From the NCBI RefSeq assembly GCF_003852525.1, contig NZ_QAJL01000003.1, positions 1,064,972 to 1,128,971 of the forward strand: a stretch of 64,000 bases of DNA. Reading direction: 5' to 3'. The translations under genes and the position numbers were made by a program. The stretch is from Pedobacter sp. KBW06 (GTDB lineage: Bacteria; Bacteroidota; Bacteroidia; Sphingobacteriales; Sphingobacteriaceae). Positions 61,871 through 64,000 of the stretch are shown one piece after another. The stretch's first letter is position 1, and the number at the start of each line of letters is the position of its first letter. The notes beneath the pieces are model-generated. The model was not told the origin of the DNA. It worked only from the letters and a program-made list of their open reading frames with translations, and did not search any database.

Positions 61871-61899
61871 AAAGCATCTCCAAAAGAGGTGCTTTTTTT
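61871..61899 (+). terminator. Intrinsic terminator of the cold-shock gene
   Basis: AAAGCATCTC pairs with GAGGTGCTTT (one wobble) around a CAAAA loop and is followed by a run of T residues. Confidence 0.8.
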
Positions 61900-61993
61900 A
61901 TTTCAATGCTTTTCTGATATTTAACCTTCTTTTGCTGCTGCAGACTGCCGGGAAGAACTTCTATTAAAGGCCACCTGGGCAGGCTCTAACCAG

Positions 61994-62920
61994 TTAACCG
62001 GAGGAGAACTCATCCATCATGTCGACTGTTGGAACGAAAAACAAACTACCTGTTTTTGGGGTACTAAAATCGAGGATCCTATCGTAATTCCCTATAGGAG
62101 CACCAATAAACATATTACTCAGCATTTTCTGTACCGTACTGAATTTGCTGGCATAGGCAATAAAGTAAGTCCCCATTTCATTCGTAGACATGTTTCCAAA
62201 GGGCATGTTATCCCGGACAATTTTAAGATCATCACCCACGTTTGCTAAGGCGATATGGGAATTGGCCGGTTTTACGTCATCCTCCATTTCGATATCATTC
62301 GATTTGGACCTGCCAATTACTTTTTCCTGATCCCCTACAGACAACCCTTTCCAGGCTGCCAGGTCATGAATATACTTTTGAACAAAAAGGTAACTTCCTC
62401 CTTTATAATCAGGATCATCATCTCCAATAATACCAAAAAATTCCCGTTCCTGTCCGTTTGGGTTTTCTGTACCGTCAACAAAACCCAGGATGGAGCGTCC
62501 ATCCCAGTATCTGAAACCCTGGATTTCTTCTACGCTGACGGCTACCGGGCTCAGGAGATCAGTTATTTCAGATGCCATATCATAACATATGCTCTGGCTA
62601 TCGGCTCTGATATGAAAATGTAAGTCTCCTCTGGAAGATACTGCGGTATGTTTTTCACCTGTAACCGGAACAAAATCTACCAGCTCCTTAGGTAGTGGCG
62701 CAGGGAGTCCGAGCTGCAACCAGGCCTGATATCCGATTCCCATTACACAACTTGCACGAGATACCGGGAAGCGAATTGCAGCAGAATTATTAAGGTTGAT
62801 CAGCAGTTTACAAAGATTGCTAAAAACAGCTTTAACCTGTAAGTTTTCTTTGAAGTTCCAAACCATGAAAATGGTATTGCTATTGGTACTATCTATTGTA
62901 TTCTGTGATTCCGGATTCAT
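61994..62920 (-). CDS. DyP-type heme peroxidase
   Basis: The 308-residue protein has the DyP motif GxxDG at 'GFVDGTENP' (Asp149, the distal acid-base residue) and a proximal heme His222 in 'NSHIALANV'. It has no signal peptide. It resembles the type B (YfeX-like) branch, which is cytoplasmic. No encapsulin gene is near, and the C terminus ('FFVPTVDMMDEF') does not extend into a typical encapsulin-targeting tail. It probably handles hydrogen peroxide or a dye-like reductant. Confidence 0.95.
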   Translation of the reverse strand: MNPESQNTIDSTNSNTIFMVWNFKENLQVKAVFSNLCKLLINLNNSAAIRFPVSRASCVMGIGYQAWLQLGLPAPLPKELVDFVPVTGEKHTAVSSRGDLHFHIRADSQSICYDMASEITDLLSPVAVSVEEIQGFRYWDGRSILGFVDGTENPNGQEREFFGIIGDDDPDYKGGSYLFVQKYIHDLAAWKGLSVGDQEKVIGRSKSNDIEMEDDVKPANSHIALANVGDDLKIVRDNMPFGNMSTNEMGTYFIAYASKFSTVQKMLSNMFIGAPIGNYDRILDFSTPKTGSLFFVPTVDMMDEFSSG

Positions 62921-63165
62921 AAAACAGCAGCATTTTTATGCCGGATAAATATATAAAAAAACTACATAAAAGCCTTTTCTATTGTCCAAAACAACTTTTT
63001 AACCCTGGCTTCCGGCGGGCAAGACCAAAACATTTTCCATCTGCTCAAAAGTCCTGGCGTCTTCAGCTTTCACAAGTGTTTTTCTATTGAAATATCAGCG
63101 ATATCTCTAGCGTTATTTTCAATATATTCGCTGTAATTACTCCACATTAATTGTAATTTTTTTTT

Positions 63166-64000
63166 ATGCTTAAACATCACTTCCATATCGTTACAGTTAT
63201 CCTGTTTTTCAGTTCCTTTATCGCTACAGCCCAACAGGTAAAAGAACCAAAAGATACGCCGGTAGAATGGTCTAAACCTTATCCGCCTTTCCGCATTGCC
63301 GGCAACTTATATTATATCGGTACAGATGATCTGGCTTGCTATCTTATTGTTACTCCAAAGGGGAATATCCTCATCAATACCGGGCTTGCTGCTTCTCTGC
63401 CATTGATTAAAGCAAACCTGAAAACATTGGGTTTTAAATTTAATGACATCAGGATATTACTTACTACTCAAGCTCATTATGACCATATGGGCGCTATGTC
63501 TGAGATAAAAAAAGCGACCGGAGCTAAGCTTATGGTCAATGAAAAGGATGCAGCCGTTGCAGCGGACGGGGGGAGTTCAGATTACGCATTAGGTGGTCAT
63601 GGACCAACCTTTGAACCCGTTAAAACCGATCGTTTATTACACAATGGTGATGTTATAAAATTAGGTGACATGCGACTGGTAATGCTCCATCATCCAGGTC
63701 ATACGAAGGGCTCCTCTAGTTTCTTGTTTGATGTAAAAGATGGAGGCCGGAAATATAAAGTATTAATTGCCAATATGCCGACCATTGTTACGGATAAAAA
63801 GTTCTCTGAAGTTCATACGTATCCTGATATTGCCCGAGACTATGCGTATACGATCAGTGCGATGAAAAAACTGACTTTTGATATCTGGCTTGCCTCTCAT
63901 TCCAGTCAGTTTGGGCTGCACAGCAAGAATAAACCCGGCAGTCCCTATAATCCGGCAGCTTTTATTGACAAAACAGGCTACGATAAAGCAATGAATGACC
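63166..64000 (+). CDS. Subclass B3 metallo-beta-lactamase, GOB-like, 3' end off the window
   Basis: An N-terminal signal peptide of about 22 residues is followed by the MBL fold. Zinc ligands are Gln102, His104, Asp106 and His107 ('TTQAHYDHMG'), His179 ('HHPGHTKGS') and His245 ('LASHSSQFGLH'). The usual first His of the B3 motif is replaced by Gln, as in the GOB enzymes of Elizabethkingia, and the 'VLIANMPT' segment with Met also matches GOB. It lies in the periplasm and hydrolyses beta-lactams, probably including carbapenems. The frame is intact to the edge (278 codons). The similarity to GOB is from memory of that sequence and was not aligned. Confidence 0.92.
   Translation, partial: MLKHHFHIVTVILFFSSFIATAQQVKEPKDTPVEWSKPYPPFRIAGNLYYIGTDDLACYLIVTPKGNILINTGLAASLPLIKANLKTLGFKFNDIRILLTTQAHYDHMGAMSEIKKATGAKLMVNEKDAAVAADGGSSDYALGGHGPTFEPVKTDRLLHNGDVIKLGDMRLVMLHHPGHTKGSSSFLFDVKDGGRKYKVLIANMPTIVTDKKFSEVHTYPDIARDYAYTISAMKKLTFDIWLASHSSQFGLHSKNKPGSPYNPAAFIDKTGYDKAMND

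Noticed and set aside
61994..62920. DyP peroxidase as encapsulin cargo
   Set aside because: No encapsulin gene lies nearby and the C terminus ends without a targeting extension.
1..64000. CRISPR array, prophage, insertion sequence, tRNA or rRNA
   Set aside because: No regular short direct repeats with spacers, no phage or transposase-like proteins and no tRNA cloverleaf were seen. The only tandem repeat is coding, inside the kinase gene.

Overview
The window looks like a chromosome segment of a Bacteroidota bacterium of the family Sphingobacteriaceae, most likely Pedobacter or a close relative. The reasons are an FecI/FecR-regulated SusC/SusD pair, an UpxY-type antiterminator, many lipoproteins, a scarcity of Shine-Dalgarno sequences, a TAnnTTTG-type promoter element, and a GOB-like class B3 metallo-beta-lactamase. 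The genus is inferred from protein recognition, not from a marker gene. No rRNA, tRNA, insertion sequence, phage or CRISPR array was seen.

Region 1 (1-31.8 kb, all minus strand) is one long exopolysaccharide/capsule operon, transcribed from about 31.8 kb toward the left edge. It opens with an export lipoprotein (Wza type), a co-polymerase/tyrosine kinase (Wzc type) and the UpxY antiterminator. A TviB/WbpO-type UDP-HexNAc dehydrogenase, an acyltransferase, a flippase, two DegT aminotransferases, six glycosyltransferases, a PglC-like initiating transferase and a Wzy-like polymerase follow. The left edge cuts a CapD/PglF-type 4,6-dehydratase. The unusual cargo is a set of amide- and amine-forming enzymes: an AsnB-type amidotransferase, a triad of HisC-like PLP enzyme, HAD phosphatase and ATP-grasp ligase, and a block of two FemAB/GNAT-fold transferases around a phytanoyl-CoA-type dioxygenase and another PLP enzyme. 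A pectate-lyase-family lipoprotein and a CapI-type 4-epimerase lie inside the operon. Together they suggest an acidic polysaccharide rich in (acetamido)uronic acids whose carboxyl or amino groups are decorated, with its own lyase for release or turnover.

Region 2 (31.9-48.9 kb) is mixed housekeeping and accessory DNA: an amino acid permease, a Cys4/TonB-C-like protein, a LemA/DUF3137 pair, an esterase and a flavin monooxygenase next to a TetR regulator with three matching operator palindromes, a MauE-like membrane protein facing a small XRE regulator, a signalling group of two histidine kinases and one response regulator, small membrane and lipoproteins, a GNAT enzyme and an outer-membrane beta-barrel receptor.

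Region 3 (49.1-61.3 kb, plus strand) starts with a LytS/LytTR pair and a degraded TPR fragment. It continues with an ECF sigma factor, an FecR anti-sigma factor, SusC with an STN domain, SusD, an HExxH metallohydrolase lipoprotein and a DUF4302 lipoprotein. With proteolytic rather than glycan-cleaving partners, this looks like a peptide- or protein-scavenging SusCD system.

Region 4 (61.3-64 kb) holds a 50-codon ORF, a cold-shock protein, a DyP-type peroxidase on the minus strand, and a class B3 metallo-beta-lactamase cut by the right edge.
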